Below, piece after piece: positions 7,838 through 17,710 of a DNA stretch of 61,472 nt. The notes under the pieces are model-generated. The model was not told the DNA's origin. It saw nothing but the letters and a program-made list of their open reading frames with translations, and made no database searches. The stretch is from positions 1 through 61,472 of the forward strand of contig CAKMIA010000009.1 of assembly GCA_927353735.1 (NCBI GenBank). The letters run 5' to 3'. The DNA comes from an uncultured Veillonellaceae bacterium (GTDB taxonomy: Bacteria > Bacillota > Negativicutes > Veillonellales > Dialisteraceae). The position numbers and the translations under genes are program-made. Positions within the stretch are counted from its first letter, which is position 1, and every line of letters starts with the position of its first letter.

Positions 7838-8917
7838 ATGGATAAAAAAACTCCGCTGTATGACAAACATGTGGCACTGAAAGGCAAAATGGTTCCCTTC
7901 GGCGGCTATATCATGCCGGTACAGTATGACAAGGGCATCATTGCCGAACATATGGCCGTACGCACCAAGGCAGGACTTTTCGACGTATCCCATATGGGCG
8001 AGGTCATTTTTGAAGGCCCCGGCGCTCTGGCTACGCTGAATCATCTGCTCACCAATGACTACACGAGCCTCGCTGTAGGCCGCGTACGCTACGGCGTCAT
8101 GTGTCAGGAAGACGGCGGCTGCCTCGATGACCTCATCGTATACCGCCTGGGCGAAGAGAAGTATCTCGTCGTCGTCAATGCGGCCAACCATGACAAGGAC
8201 GTGGCTCACATGAAGCCGAACCTCCTGCCTGACACGACCTTCACGGATATTTCCGACGAGACCGGACTCCTCGCACTGCAGGGACCGGAAAGCAAGGCCA
8301 TCATCACGAAGATCCTGGAAAGCGGCGAGCTGCCGGAGAAATATTACAGCGCCTCCCAGCACGTCACGCTGGCCGGCATCGACTGCCTCGTATCCCGCAC
8401 GGGCTACACCGGCGAATTCGGCTACGAGATCTTCTGCCCCGCAGACCGCGCGGCTGATCTGTGGGATACCATCCTCGCAGCCGGCGCAGACAACGGCATT
8501 CTGCCCTGCGGCCTCGGCGCCCGCGACACGCTCCGCCTCGAAGCGGCCATGCCGCTCTACGGCCATGAAATGAACGAAACGGTCAATCCGCTGGAAACAG
8601 GCCTCGACTTCGGCGTGAAGATGAACAAAGCCGACTTCATCGGCAAGGCCGGCATTGAAGCGCATCCCATCACCCGGGAACGCATCGGCCTCAAAGTCAC
8701 CGGCCGCGGCATCGTCCGTGAAGAGGAAGACCTCTATTTCGGCGATGAAAAGATCGGCCACACCACCTCCGGCACCTTCTGCCCCTACCTCAAGGGCGCC
8801 TATGCCATGGCTCTCGTGGAAAAAGGCAAAGTCTCCGTGGGCGACACCGTGGAAGCCGATGTGCGCGGCCGCCGGATCGCTGCCGAAGTGGTTCCGCTTC
8901 CGTTCTATAAAAGATAA
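7838..8917 (+). CDS. gcvT: glycine cleavage system T protein (aminomethyltransferase)
   Basis: Transfers the aminomethyl group's one-carbon unit from lipoyl-GcvH to tetrahydrofolate, releasing ammonia. The 359-residue product begins [11 protein letters not shown] and has [14 protein letters not shown], and the folate-domain [11 protein letters not shown] and [12 protein letters not shown] motifs, so it is full length. AAAGGAGG before this ATG decides the start; the open frame extends further into the riboswitch terminator but is not needed. It is the first gene of a six-gene operon that contains every glycine-cleavage subunit plus lipoate attachment. Glycine induces it through the upstream riboswitch. 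Confidence 0.96.
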   Translation: MDKKTPLYDKHVALKGKMVPFGGYIMPVQYDKGIIAEHMAVRTKAGLFDVSHMGEVIFEGPGALATLNHLLTNDYTSLAVGRVRYGVMCQEDGGCLDDLIVYRLGEEKYLVVVNAANHDKDVAHMKPNLLPDTTFTDISDETGLLALQGPESKAIITKILESGELPEKYYSASQHVTLAGIDCLVSRTGYTGEFGYEIFCPADRAADLWDTILAAGADNGILPCGLGARDTLRLEAAMPLYGHEMNETVNPLETGLDFGVKMNKADFIGKAGIEAHPITRERIGLKVTGRGIVREEEDLYFGDEKIGHTTSGTFCPYLKGAYAMALVEKGKVSVGDTVEADVRGRRIAAEVVPLPFYKR

Positions 8918-8962
8918 TCTCTGATTTCCCATTTTCATCATTGAATTACAAGGAGGATCATC

Positions 8963-9346
8963 ATGGAATTCCCGAAAAATCTCACCTATGCAAAAACTCA
9001 TGAATGGCTCAAGAAAGACGGCGACCTCGTGGAGATCGGCCTGACCGACTACGCGCAGGATCAGCTGGGCGACATCGTATTCGTCAATCTGCCGGAAGTG
9101 GGCGATGAAGTGACCATGGGCGAATCCTTCGCTGACGTGGAATCCGTTAAGGCCGTATCCGACATCTACAGCCCGGTCACCGGTGTCGTGGCTGAAATCA
9201 ACGAAGCGCTCCTCGACGCTCCGGAATCCGTCAACGGCGCTCCCTATGATGCATGGTTCATCAAAGTGAAGGACGTCACCGAAGAAGAAGACCTGCTCGA
9301 CGCCGACGCTTACGAAGCACTCTGCCAGGAAGGCGGGGAGGCCTGA
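8963..9346 (+). CDS. gcvH: glycine cleavage system H protein
   Basis: Lipoyl carrier protein that shuttles the aminomethyl intermediate among the P, T and L proteins. 127 residues, full length. The lipoylated lysine is Lys63 in ESVKAVSD, in the expected beta-turn. AAGGAGG precedes the start. It sits between gcvT and gcvPA; the lipoate ligase needed to modify Lys63 is encoded three genes downstream in the same operon. Confidence 0.97.
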   Translation: MEFPKNLTYAKTHEWLKKDGDLVEIGLTDYAQDQLGDIVFVNLPEVGDEVTMGESFADVESVKAVSDIYSPVTGVVAEINEALLDAPESVNGAPYDAWFIKVKDVTEEEDLLDADAYEALCQEGGEA

Positions 9347-9347
9347 G

Positions 9348-10658
9348 ATGGGCAGCTATGTTCCTTCTTCCGCGGAGGAAAAAAAGAGCATGCTCGCCGC
9401 GGTGGGCGTTCGGACTCTCGACGATCTGTACGCCTCCGTATCGGAATCGGTCTATCTGAAGGAACCGGTCATTCCGGAAGGACAGTCCGAGATGGAAGTC
9501 ATCTCCAAGCTGTCCGGCATGGCGGAAAAGAATACCGTCTACAAGAGCATTTTCCGCGGGGCCGGGGCGTATCATCATTACATCCCGTCCATCGTGAAGA
9601 ACGTCATCAATAAGGAAGCCTTCCGCACGACTTACACGCCTTATCAGGCAGAGATCAGCCAGGGCATCCTGCAGTCCATTTTTGAATACCAGACCATGAT
9701 CTGCGAGCTCACCGGCATGGACGTGTCCAATGCCTCCGTCTATGACGGCGCGTCGGCAGCGGCAGAATCCATTTTCATGTGCCAGGAACGGAAAAAGACG
9801 AAAGCCGTCATTTCCGGCACGTCCAATCCGGAAGTGATCGAGACCATCCAGACGTACTGCAAGAGCCGCGGCGTGCCGGTGGTCATCGTTCCCGCAAAGG
9901 ACGGCCAGACCGATCAGGCCGCACTGGCAGAAGCCCTCACGGATGACACGGCCTGCCTGTACTTCCAGCAGCCCAACTACTTCGGCGTCATGGAAGACAG
10001 CGAAACGCTCATCCAGATGGCGCACGACAAGAAGGCCCTCGCCGTCATGGGCGTGAACCCCATCGCGCTGGGCCTCATGAAGACGCCGGGTGAACTGGGC
10101 GCGGATATCGCCGTAGGCGAAGGCCAGCCTCTGGGCCTGCCGATGTCCTTCGGCGGTCCGTACCTCGGCTTCATGGCCAGCACGAAAAAGCTGATGAGAA
10201 AGCTCCCGGGCCGCATCGTCGGTGAAACGAAAGACGCCCGCGGCGGCCGCTGCTTCGTCCTGACGCTCCAGGCACGTGAACAGCACATCCGCCGTGAAAA
10301 GGCATCCTCCAATATCTGCTCCAACGAAGCGCTCTGCGCGATGACTGCCGGCGCCTACCTCACCGCCATGGGACCGGAAGGCCTCGCACAGGCGGCGAAG
10401 CTGTGCCTCTCGAAAGCGCATTACCTCGCTTCCGCTCTGGCCGGTATCGGCTATACGCCGGTCTACGACAAGCCGTTCTTCCATGAATTCGTGACGAAGA
10501 CCCCCATCCCGGCTGCGGACGTGGAAAAGAAACTGGCGGATAAAGGCATCCTCAGCGGCCTGCCCATCGGAGAGAACGAAATGCTCTGGTGCGCAACGGA
10601 AATGAATACGAAGGCCCAGATGGATGCGGTCATTGCTGTGCTGAAAGGAGAGGAATGA
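9348..10658 (+). CDS. gcvPA: glycine dehydrogenase (decarboxylating) subunit 1
   Basis: N-terminal half of the split, Firmicutes/archaeal-type P protein, which forms an alpha2beta2 enzyme with GcvPB and decarboxylates glycine. 436 residues, usual length. Recognisable motifs are YxPSSAEE near the start, AYHHYIPS, and [12 protein letters not shown]. The PLP lysine is on the other subunit, as expected. The start lies one base after the gcvH stop codon, so translation is coupled. Confidence 0.96.
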   Translation: MGSYVPSSAEEKKSMLAAVGVRTLDDLYASVSESVYLKEPVIPEGQSEMEVISKLSGMAEKNTVYKSIFRGAGAYHHYIPSIVKNVINKEAFRTTYTPYQAEISQGILQSIFEYQTMICELTGMDVSNASVYDGASAAAESIFMCQERKKTKAVISGTSNPEVIETIQTYCKSRGVPVVIVPAKDGQTDQAALAEALTDDTACLYFQQPNYFGVMEDSETLIQMAHDKKALAVMGVNPIALGLMKTPGELGADIAVGEGQPLGLPMSFGGPYLGFMASTKKLMRKLPGRIVGETKDARGGRCFVLTLQAREQHIRREKASSNICSNEALCAMTAGAYLTAMGPEGLAQAAKLCLSKAHYLASALAGIGYTPVYDKPFFHEFVTKTPIPAADVEKKLADKGILSGLPIGENEMLWCATEMNTKAQMDAVIAVLKGEE

Positions 10659-10659
10659 G

Positions 10660-12093
10660 ATGGAGCTGATTTTTGAAAGAAGCCGCCACGGCCATAAAAT
10701 GGCTCTGCTTCCTGCATGCGACGTGCCGGAAGTCACTCCGGATTTCCCGCTCCGCAGCGAAGCGCCGAAACTTCCGGAAGTGAGCGAAGTGGAAATGAGC
10801 CGCCACTATTCGGCTCTGGAACAGCAGGCATTCGGTGTGAACGACGGATTCTATCCGCTCGGTTCCTGCACCATGAAATACAATCCGGCGGTGAATGAGA
10901 CCGCAGCGGGCCTTCCGGGCTTCACGGAACTGCATCCGCTCCAGCCGGAAAGCTCCGTACAGGGCGCGCTGGAAGCGATGTACCTCACCCAGCATCTGCT
11001 GGCAGACATCACCGGCATGGACGACGTGACGCTCCAGCCGGCTGCCGGCGCTCACGGCGAATATACGGGCCTGCTCCTGATCCGCGCCTATCATGAAGCG
11101 CGGGGCGACACGGCCCGGACGAAGATCATCGTTCCGGACTCCGCCCACGGCACGAACCCGGCCTCTGCCGCGATGGCAGGCTATTCCGTCGTACCAGTCA
11201 AATCCAATGCGGCAGGCGGCGTCGATCTGGACGCTCTCCGCGAAGCGGTGGGACCCGATACGGCAGGCCTCATGCTGACGAACCCGAACACGCTGGGCAT
11301 CTTCGACCCGAATATCCGGGAGATCACCCAGATCGTCCATGATGCAGGCGGCCTCTGCTACTACGACGGCGCCAATCTGAACGCCGTGGTGGGACGCGCC
11401 CGCCCGGGCGACATGGGCTTCGACTGCGTCCACGTCAACCTGCACAAGACCTTCTCCACGCCTCACGGCGGCGGCGGCCCCGGGTCCGGCCCGGTAGGCT
11501 GCAAGGCATTCCTCGAGGAATACCTGCCTCATCCGATCGTGACGAAAGATGACGCAGGCTATCATTTCATGAAGCCGGCTCATTCCTTCGGCCGTGTACG
11601 CATGTTCTACGGCAACTTCCTCGTGGCGATCCGCGCGCTCACGTACATCCTCACCCTCGGCGGCGACGGACTGGCAGAAGCGTCCGGCATGGCCGTACTG
11701 AATGCGAACTATCTCATGACCCGTCTGAAAGACGCCATCGATATCGCATATCCCGGCACGTGCATGCATGAATTCGTCATGACTCTGGAAAAATATAAAG
11801 AAGAAACGGGCGTATCCGCTCTCGATGTGGCCAAACGCCTCCTCGACTACGGCATCCATCCGCCGACCATGTACTTCCCGCTCATCGTCCATGAAGCTCT
11901 CATGGCAGAACCGACGGAAACGGAAAGCAAGGAAACGCTCGATGCGGCAGCGGATGTATTCTGCAAGATCTTCGAAGAAGGCCGCACCGATCCGGAGATG
12001 CTCCACAGCGCGCCGCACGATACGGCAATCGGCCGTCCGGATGAAGTGACCGCAGCCCGTCATCCGAAGCTGCGCTACACCTGGGCCGACTGA
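10660..12093 (+). CDS. gcvPB: glycine dehydrogenase (decarboxylating) subunit 2
   Basis: PLP-carrying subunit of the P protein. 477 residues. The Schiff-base lysine is Lys263 in [16 protein letters not shown], matching the conserved family motif. GSCTMKYNP and the [10 protein letters not shown] segment are also present. It starts one base after the gcvPA stop and ends in TGATG, overlapping the lipoate ligase start. The set gcvT-H-PA-PB plus lpdA makes the whole complex from one transcript. Confidence 0.97.
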   Translation: MELIFERSRHGHKMALLPACDVPEVTPDFPLRSEAPKLPEVSEVEMSRHYSALEQQAFGVNDGFYPLGSCTMKYNPAVNETAAGLPGFTELHPLQPESSVQGALEAMYLTQHLLADITGMDDVTLQPAAGAHGEYTGLLLIRAYHEARGDTARTKIIVPDSAHGTNPASAAMAGYSVVPVKSNAAGGVDLDALREAVGPDTAGLMLTNPNTLGIFDPNIREITQIVHDAGGLCYYDGANLNAVVGRARPGDMGFDCVHVNLHKTFSTPHGGGGPGSGPVGCKAFLEEYLPHPIVTKDDAGYHFMKPAHSFGRVRMFYGNFLVAIRALTYILTLGGDGLAEASGMAVLNANYLMTRLKDAIDIAYPGTCMHEFVMTLEKYKEETGVSALDVAKRLLDYGIHPPTMYFPLIVHEALMAEPTETESKETLDAAADVFCKIFEEGRTDPEMLHSAPHDTAIGRPDEVTAARHPKLRYTWAD

Positions 12094-13100
12094 TGGCAGC
12101 CCGGCTGTATCTCTTCGACAACCGCAAAGAGAGCCGGAATCCCTACCGGAATCTGGCGGTGGAAGAGTATCTCACCCGGCACTGCCCGGAGGGGAGCCTC
12201 GTGCTCTATCTCTGGCAGAACCGGCGGACCGTGGTCATCGGGCGGAACCAGAATGCCTGGGGCGAATGCAACGCGGAAGCGTTGGAGCGCGACGGCGGCC
12301 ATTTGGCACGGCGCCTCTCCGGCGGCGGCGCGGTCTATCACGACGACGGCAATCTGAATTTCACCTTCTGTGCGCCTGACGGCGTCTATGACGAGGCGCG
12401 GCAGGTCCGCGTCATCGCCCGGGCGGCGGAATCCTTCGGCATTTCCGTGGAAAAGACCGGACGGAACGACATCACCGCAGAGGGCCGGAAATTCTCCGGC
12501 AACGCCTACTATCACACGGACGGACAGAATTTCCATCACGGCACCATCCTCATCAGTGCGGATATGGGGGCGCTCGCCCGCTATCTCGATACGGACACGT
12601 CTAAGCTCCGCGCAGGGGGCGTGAAATCCGTGCCGTCGAAGGTGGTGAATCTGTCCGAGCTGAATCCGGCCATCACGCCCGATTCCTTTGCGGCGGCCCT
12701 GAAAGAGGCCCTCGCGGCGGAATACGGCGGTGAGGTGACGGTGCTGACAGAGGCGGACTTCGACCGGAACGAGCTGGCGGACCGGGAAGCATTCTTTGCG
12801 TCCTGGGACTGGCGGTACGGTCAGAAGATCCCCTTCACGGGCGAATGGTCCGGCCATTTCCCGTGGGGCTTCCTGCGCCTCTACATCGCGGCGGAGGGCG
12901 GCGTCATCACTGATGCGTCCGTCGACTCCGACGGCATGGCGTCCGAGGTCATCGCGGCCATTCCGAAAGCGCTCATCGGCGCGCGGTACAGCCGGGAGGC
13001 CATGAATGCGCGGCTCTGCACCATTCCCGTGCGGACACCGCTGGAAGAACAGGTCATTGCCTCGGCGGCGGGACTTATCCGGCGCGGAGACAGAGAATAA
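12093..13100 (+). CDS. lplA: lipoate-protein ligase
   Basis: Adenylates lipoate and attaches it to the lysine of GcvH (and other lipoyl domains). 335 residues with an LplA-type catalytic domain, including RRLSGGGAVYHDDGNLNF (the lipoate/AMP site) and NDIxxxGRKFSGNA, followed by a small C-terminal domain. The start codon overlaps the gcvPB stop (TGATG). Its place inside the gcv operon makes GcvH the obvious target and suggests scavenged rather than newly made lipoate; no lipA or lipB is seen here. Confidence 0.93.
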   Translation: MAARLYLFDNRKESRNPYRNLAVEEYLTRHCPEGSLVLYLWQNRRTVVIGRNQNAWGECNAEALERDGGHLARRLSGGGAVYHDDGNLNFTFCAPDGVYDEARQVRVIARAAESFGISVEKTGRNDITAEGRKFSGNAYYHTDGQNFHHGTILISADMGALARYLDTDTSKLRAGGVKSVPSKVVNLSELNPAITPDSFAAALKEALAAEYGGEVTVLTEADFDRNELADREAFFASWDWRYGQKIPFTGEWSGHFPWGFLRLYIAAEGGVITDASVDSDGMASEVIAAIPKALIGARYSREAMNARLCTIPVRTPLEEQVIASAAGLIRRGDRE

Positions 13101-13105
13101 AAATA

Positions 13106-13138
13106 AAGGCGCCGCCTCTCAGGGGGCGGCGTTTTCTC
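13106..13138 (+). terminator. weak intercistronic terminator/hairpin lplA-lpdA
   Basis: GGCGCCGCC / GGGCGGCGTTTTC hairpin with a short T-run. It may lower lpdA expression relative to the upstream genes rather than end the operon. Confidence 0.5.
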
Positions 13139-13155
13139 ATCAAAGGAGAATGGTT

Positions 13156-14523
13156 ATGAATTATGATCTCATCATTATCGGCGGCGGCCCCGGCGGCTAT
13201 TCCTGCGCCCTCCGCGCCGTGCAGTACGGTCTGAAGACCGCGCTCATCGAAAAAGACCTGCTGGGCGGCACCTGCCTGAACCGCGGCTGCATTCCCACGA
13301 AGACGCTTCTCTTCGCGGCGGGCCTGCTGGCTCATATGAAGGACGGCCTGACCTACGGCGTGGCCGCCGAAGGGGTGCATCCCGACTACGACGCGCTCCG
13401 GAAGCGCTGTGCCGACGTGACCGGCCAGCTCCGCAACGGCCTCACGAAGCTGCTGAAGCAGCGCAAGATCGACATCTACGCCGGCACGGGCCGCGTCACC
13501 GCTGAAGGCGAAGTGACCGTCACCGGCGAGGACGGCGATACGGTCCTCACCGCAGGAGACATCGTGCTCGCCACCGGCTCTGTCCCGGCGGTACCGCCCA
13601 TCCCCGGCGCGGATCTCCCCGGCGTCTACACCAGCGATACCATCCTGTCCGACCTGCCGGAGCTGTCCCGCCTCGTCATCATCGGCGGCGGCGTCATCGG
13701 TACGGAATTTGCAGAGGTATACAGCTCTCTCGGCACGGAAGTGACCATCATCGAGGCGATGCCCCGCATCCTCCCGCCGATGAGCGCGGATCTGGCGCGG
13801 CATCTCGTTGCTGATTTCCGCAAGAAGGGCGTGAAGGTCATCGCGAAGGCCTCCGTCACGGAGATCGCACAGGCCGAAGGGGGACTCACCGTCCGCTACA
13901 GCCTGGGCGACAAGCCGGCAGAGGTGCAGGCAGACGGCGTGCTCATCGCCACCGGCCGCCGTGCCGGTGTGGCCGGGCTGACGCCTTTCACCTTCGAAGA
14001 GGAACGGCGCCGCGTGGTCATCAATGACAAATGCCAGACCAGCGTGCCCCATATCTACGCCATCGGCGATATTACCGCGGGCTTCCCGCAGCTGGCGCAC
14101 ACCGCCGAGGCACAGGGCAAGATCGCCGCAGCGGCCATTGCCGGCCGTGACTGCGGCATCCGCCTCGACCTCATCCCGTCCGTGGTCTACACCCGTCCGG
14201 AGCTGGCCTCCATCGGCGTGTCCGAGGACGAAGCCAAGGCATCGGGCAAGCCCTATCAGGTGGCCCGTGCCATGATGGGCGCCAATGCGAAGAGCCTCAT
14301 CGCCGGCGAAGCAGGCTACATGAAACTCATTGCCGACGGCGAAGGCCGCCTCATCGGGGCGGAATTCCAGTGCGAGGAAGCGTCCAATCTCGTGAGCGAG
14401 GCCACGCTGGCCATCGCGTCCGGCATGAGCGCCTCCCAGTTCGTCTCCATCGTCCGGCCCCATCCCTCTGTGGAGGAAGCCATGGGCGAGACCGCGGAAG
14501 GTCTCCTGGTATTCAGCAAATAA
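13156..14523 (+). CDS. lpdA: dihydrolipoyl dehydrogenase (L protein)
   Basis: FAD- and NAD-dependent enzyme that reoxidises dihydrolipoyl-GcvH. 455 residues. N-terminal FAD fold IIIGGGPGGY; redox-active disulfide Cys40/Cys45 in GGTCLNRGCIPTK; NAD fold VIIGGGVIGTEFAE; and C-terminal HPHPSVEEAMGE (seen as RPHPSVEEA), which supplies the catalytic His/Glu pair. An open frame continues upstream to 13006, but AAAGGAG at seven bases before this ATG sets the start; an ATG two codons earlier is too close to it. Last gene of the gcv unit, closed by a strong terminator. Confidence 0.95.
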   Translation: MNYDLIIIGGGPGGYSCALRAVQYGLKTALIEKDLLGGTCLNRGCIPTKTLLFAAGLLAHMKDGLTYGVAAEGVHPDYDALRKRCADVTGQLRNGLTKLLKQRKIDIYAGTGRVTAEGEVTVTGEDGDTVLTAGDIVLATGSVPAVPPIPGADLPGVYTSDTILSDLPELSRLVIIGGGVIGTEFAEVYSSLGTEVTIIEAMPRILPPMSADLARHLVADFRKKGVKVIAKASVTEIAQAEGGLTVRYSLGDKPAEVQADGVLIATGRRAGVAGLTPFTFEEERRRVVINDKCQTSVPHIYAIGDITAGFPQLAHTAEAQGKIAAAAIAGRDCGIRLDLIPSVVYTRPELASIGVSEDEAKASGKPYQVARAMMGANAKSLIAGEAGYMKLIADGEGRLIGAEFQCEEASNLVSEATLAIASGMSASQFVSIVRPHPSVEEAMGETAEGLLVFSK

Positions 14524-14532
14524 TCGATACAG

Positions 14533-14565
14533 AAAACAGCTCTCTGCCTGCAGAGGGCTGTTTTT
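14533..14565 (+). terminator. rho-independent terminator of the gcv operon
   Basis: ACAGCTCTCTGC / GCAGAGGGCTGT hairpin followed by TTTTT. Confidence 0.85.
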
Positions 14566-14735
14566 GTGTGGGAAAATTTTTCAGACAGTTGCTGGGTCTG
14601 TGAGACCGGAATTACAAAAATTTTGAGAAAATTTTATTTTGAAAACTGTTTTCCTGTCACAAAGGGCATAAACAGCACTCCCGCCAATTTGCTATACTGG
14701 GCATACCATCAGTGGTCGTTTTCGGAGGACGTGAA

Positions 14736-15419
14736 ATGGACAAGGGCGTGCTTTCCCAAAAAACAGAATGTTTTCTCCGCGGACTGTATGAAGGGTCCGC
14801 GCCGCTTACTGAGCTGCTGGCAGGCGTCAATTTCCGGGAGTTCAGCTGGATCGGCACGGGGAAGAACACCTTTTTTGATTCCCGGGATGCGGTGGAGCAG
14901 TGGTGGAAAAAACGGCGGCTGGATGAGAAGCGCCCCCTGCGGCATATGGAGGAGCTGCAGCTCATCGAGCAGCCTCTGTCAGACACGGTGACGGTGGTGC
15001 TGGCCCGGTGGAAGCTCACCGGAAAAGGGATGGAACCGTGCCGGTGCCGTGCGACCTTCGTGTATTTTCATCAGGGCGGGCGGATCGCGCTGGAGCATAT
15101 TCATCTGTCCCGGCCGTGGGGGCTGGTGTGGGGACGGGAATCCTTCCCGATCACGGCGGGCCGCATCAATTACGAATACATCACGGCAGTCCACAGGGCG
15201 GAGCGCCTCCGGAAGATGCCCCGCGTGCCGGCCAAGCAGCGCCGCGTGCTCTATTATCTCCGGGCCGGTATGACCTACCGGGAGATCGGGGAGATCATGG
15301 GCATCAGCCCCCGGACCGTGCGGTATTATGTGAGCGAGCTCATCCACCGGTTCCGTGTGGAAAACAAGGCGCAGCTTCTGAAGACCAGTCAGGCGCTGAT
15401 GGAGGACACCGATGACTGA
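14736..15419 (+). CDS. LuxR-type transcriptional regulator A
   Basis: 227 residues with a C-terminal LuxR/GerE-type helix-turn-helix (about residues 165-215): GMTYREIGEIMGISPRTVRYY. The N-terminal domain of about 140 residues has a FSWIGTGKN segment. This is reminiscent of SnoaL/NTF2-like sensory folds, though I cannot prove it. There is no receiver-domain Asp signature, so it is probably ligand- rather than phosphorylation-controlled. GGAGGA six bases before the ATG fixes the start over a GTG 24 bases upstream. It lies just before a related regulator and between the gcv and arg operons; targets are unknown. Confidence 0.78.
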   Translation: MDKGVLSQKTECFLRGLYEGSAPLTELLAGVNFREFSWIGTGKNTFFDSRDAVEQWWKKRRLDEKRPLRHMEELQLIEQPLSDTVTVVLARWKLTGKGMEPCRCRATFVYFHQGGRIALEHIHLSRPWGLVWGRESFPITAGRINYEYITAVHRAERLRKMPRVPAKQRRVLYYLRAGMTYREIGEIMGISPRTVRYYVSELIHRFRVENKAQLLKTSQALMEDTDD

Positions 15420-15437
15420 GGGAAGGAGGAGCCGGAT

Positions 15438-16232
15438 ATGAAGCTTCTGACATTTGCGCGAAAGGCGAAGGCGCTGTCCCGGGAAATTCTCTACGGCTGG
15501 TATATGAAAACGCTCAGCGCGGAAGAGATTCTGGTCCGCTCGGGCGACTCCTTTACCATAATCGGCGCCAATCTTGACGAATATTTTCCTTTCTGTGCAC
15601 GGAGAGCTAATCTGGCGGATATGCAGCGCCGGCAGGATAATCTGCCTGCGCTCGTGGTGGAGGACGATGTGTGGGGCTTCACGCCGCTGGGGCCGGAGGA
15701 GGCGCTGGTGTGCGGCTGCTGCCGGCTCCGCACCGTGCCGGGCAGTGGGCTCGTGCTCAGCGAGCGGCCCCGCATGACCCTGCTGTTCCATGCGGAGGGA
15801 GAACAGGTCCTTCTCCGTCATATGCATATCTCCTTTGCGTCGGAGGCGGAGAGGCTCCGGCATTCACTGCTTCCGGAGAGGGAAGCCAGCTATGAATATA
15901 TGGGCGAGCTCGCCGTGGCGAAATCGGGGGCGGCCTTCCCGGAGCTGACCAGGCGGCAGAAAATGGTGCTGTATTACCTGACCCGGGGCCTGCCCTATCA
16001 CGAGATCGCCGGCATTCTCCGGATCACGCCGCGGACGGTGCGGTATTATGTGACGGAGATCGAGAAGCGGCTGCAGGTGGAAAACCGCATCCAGCTCATC
16101 GATATGGCCTTCCGGCGGATCAGAAAATACCGGGGGGGGGTGGAGCAGACTATCAGAAGCATGCCGGACCGGAGACAGGCACTGGACGTAAGACATAGGC
16201 GCACCGGACGGCTCTCCGGAAAGGGGCAGTGA
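15438..16232 (+). CDS. LuxR-type transcriptional regulator B
   Basis: 264 residues, paralogous to the preceding gene. The C-terminal HTH (about 175-225) reads GLPYHEIAGILRITPRTVRYYV, and the N-terminal domain again contains an IIGAN-type strand. The shared layout suggests local duplication followed by divergence, and both genes are 18 bases apart in one unit. After the HTH a basic tail of about 35 residues begins at a run of nine G residues (16132-16140). Replication slippage in this run would change only the tail. No ligand or target can be assigned. Confidence 0.75.
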   Translation: MKLLTFARKAKALSREILYGWYMKTLSAEEILVRSGDSFTIIGANLDEYFPFCARRANLADMQRRQDNLPALVVEDDVWGFTPLGPEEALVCGCCRLRTVPGSGLVLSERPRMTLLFHAEGEQVLLRHMHISFASEAERLRHSLLPEREASYEYMGELAVAKSGAAFPELTRRQKMVLYYLTRGLPYHEIAGILRITPRTVRYYVTEIEKRLQVENRIQLIDMAFRRIRKYRGGVEQTIRSMPDRRQALDVRHRRTGRLSGKGQ

Positions 16233-16320
16233 CAAAGGCATCCTGCGGGATGTCTCTTTATATATTTGGGGAATTTTTGTATCCTTCGGGAAATTTTTCT
16301 GTAAAATTTCGGCTTTTGTC

Positions 16321-16348
16321 TTGCACGGAGGGGAGATTGTGTTATAAT
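16321..16348 (+). promoter_or_regulatory. promoter P1 upstream of argC, probably for a small RNA
   Basis: TTGCAC (16321-16326) and TATAAT (16343-16348), spacer 16. It lies 300 bases before argC, and a terminator-like structure lies between. Confidence 0.6.
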
Positions 16349-16354
16349 TTTTTC

Positions 16355-16526
16355 AACAAAAACTGTATAGAGAAACTATTGAGACACAGAATTTTCAGTC
16401 GAGGTACGGCGCAGGCGGCAGGTCCGCGGCGCTCCGGGCGCTTTTACAGCGCGGAAATCATGCAGCACACATCCCCTTTCAGGGCGGCGGCCGGACCGGA
16501 GCTCTCGACAAAGGCTGTGTTTTTTC
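16355..16526 (+). ncRNA. candidate structured small RNA
   Basis: The 415 bases between the regulator genes and argC hold no gene. Downstream of P1 the sequence folds into a closed structure: ACACAG (16384-16389) pairs with CTGTGT (16515-16520), and GTCGAG (16398-16403) pairs with CTCGAC (16504-16509). An internal hairpin GCGCT/AGCGC lies near 16438-16452. The closing stem is followed by a T-run, so the RNA would end near 16526, about 170 bases long. The size and long hairpin with interior loops recall 6S RNA, but no diagnostic motif is proven. It could also be an attenuated leader for argC. Confidence 0.4.
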
Positions 16527-16545
16527 TTTTTCACTTCAATTTTTG

Positions 16546-16574
16546 TTGCAATATTATACATAGAAATGTATAAT
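16546..16574 (+). promoter_or_regulatory. argC promoter P2 with overlapping ArgR-like operator
   Basis: TTGCAA (16546-16551) and TATAAT (16569-16574) with a 17-base spacer. The inverted repeat ATTATACAT-agaa-ATGTATAAT (16553-16574) covers the spacer and -10 box and resembles an ARG box. A bound repressor would block RNA polymerase. Confidence 0.65.
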
Positions 16575-16653
16575 TACAAAATCAGCCAAAAGCGCCCGGA
16601 AGAACTTTTGTGGACGGACGGAGGCAAAACTTTTCTCTGAAGGAGGAATGCAA

Positions 16654-17688
16654 GTGAAAGTCAGTATTCTCGGCGCGACGGGGTACACCGGCTCGGAGCT
16701 TCTCCGCATTTTAGCGGGGCATCCGCAGGCGGAAGTGGTGCACGTCACATCGGAAAGTCACACCGGGGAGAAGATCCAGGATTTCTTTCCGCAGCTTCGC
16801 GGATTCTATGATCTGACGCTGGAGAGCCTCGCGGATCTGGACCGGATCGGAGAGGACAGCGATTTCGTATTCATCGGCATGCCGGCGGGGCACGCCATGA
16901 ATATCGGACGGGCGCTGGCGGACAAGCCGGTGCGCATCATCGATCTGGGGGCGGATTACCGCTTCCACGATACGGCGGTCTATGAGGCGTGGTACCACCA
17001 GCCGCACACGGATAAAAATGCAGCCCGCGTGTATGGTCTTGCAGAGCTGTACCGGGAGGAGATCCGCACGGCGAAGATCATCGGGAACGCGGGATGCTTC
17101 ACCACGGCGAGCATTCTGGCGCTGGCGCCGCTGGCGGAACGGCATCTCATCGATCTGACGACGATTATCTGCGATGCCGCCTCGGGCGTATCCGGCGCGG
17201 GCCGGTCGCCGAAGATCGGCAATCATTTCCCGGAGCTGTACGATAATTTCAAGGCGTACAATGTGGCGCACCACCGCCACACGCCGGAGATCGAGCAGGC
17301 GCTGTCCGATCTGTCCGGCGAGGCGGTGACGCTGAATTTCACGCCTCATCTGGTCCCCATGGCGCGGGGCATCCTGTCCACGTGCTATGCGAAGCTCGCT
17401 GACGGCGTCACGGCAGAGGACGTGGATGCCGCCTTCGAGGCGCGCTACGGCGGGGAGCATTTCATCCGTCTTCTGGGACGCGGGGCGTATCCGGAGACGA
17501 AATATGTGAGAGGCTCCAATTTCTGTGACCTCGGCTGGCATATCGATGACCGGACGCACCGGGTGATCGTGCTGTCTGCCATCGACAATCTGGTGAAGGG
17601 TGCTGCCGGACAGGCCGTGCAGAATTTCAATATCGCCTGCGGTTTCGACGAGACGCTGGGTCTGAATGCCGCGCCGATGTATCCGTAA
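16654..17688 (+). CDS. argC: N-acetyl-gamma-glutamyl-phosphate reductase
   Basis: Third step of arginine (ornithine) synthesis: NADPH-dependent reduction of N-acetylglutamyl phosphate to the semialdehyde. 344 residues. N-terminal Rossmann motif GATGYTGSEL; catalytic Cys148 in GNAGCFTTAS; HHRHTPEIEQ with the active-site His. I prefer a GTG start, seven bases after AAGGAGG. An ATG two codons upstream is only one base from the ribosome site. First gene of argC-argJ-argB-argD. Confidence 0.95.
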   Translation: MKVSILGATGYTGSELLRILAGHPQAEVVHVTSESHTGEKIQDFFPQLRGFYDLTLESLADLDRIGEDSDFVFIGMPAGHAMNIGRALADKPVRIIDLGADYRFHDTAVYEAWYHQPHTDKNAARVYGLAELYREEIRTAKIIGNAGCFTTASILALAPLAERHLIDLTTIICDAASGVSGAGRSPKIGNHFPELYDNFKAYNVAHHRHTPEIEQALSDLSGEAVTLNFTPHLVPMARGILSTCYAKLADGVTAEDVDAAFEARYGGEHFIRLLGRGAYPETKYVRGSNFCDLGWHIDDRTHRVIVLSAIDNLVKGAAGQAVQNFNIACGFDETLGLNAAPMYP

Positions 17689-17710
17689 TATAAACAGAGG
17701 GGGAATGGTA

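Noticed and set aside
16132..16140. Run of nine G as a phase-variation switch in regulator B
   Set aside because: Slippage in either direction only changes a short basic tail after the HTH, and all frames stop soon after. No on/off effect is evident.
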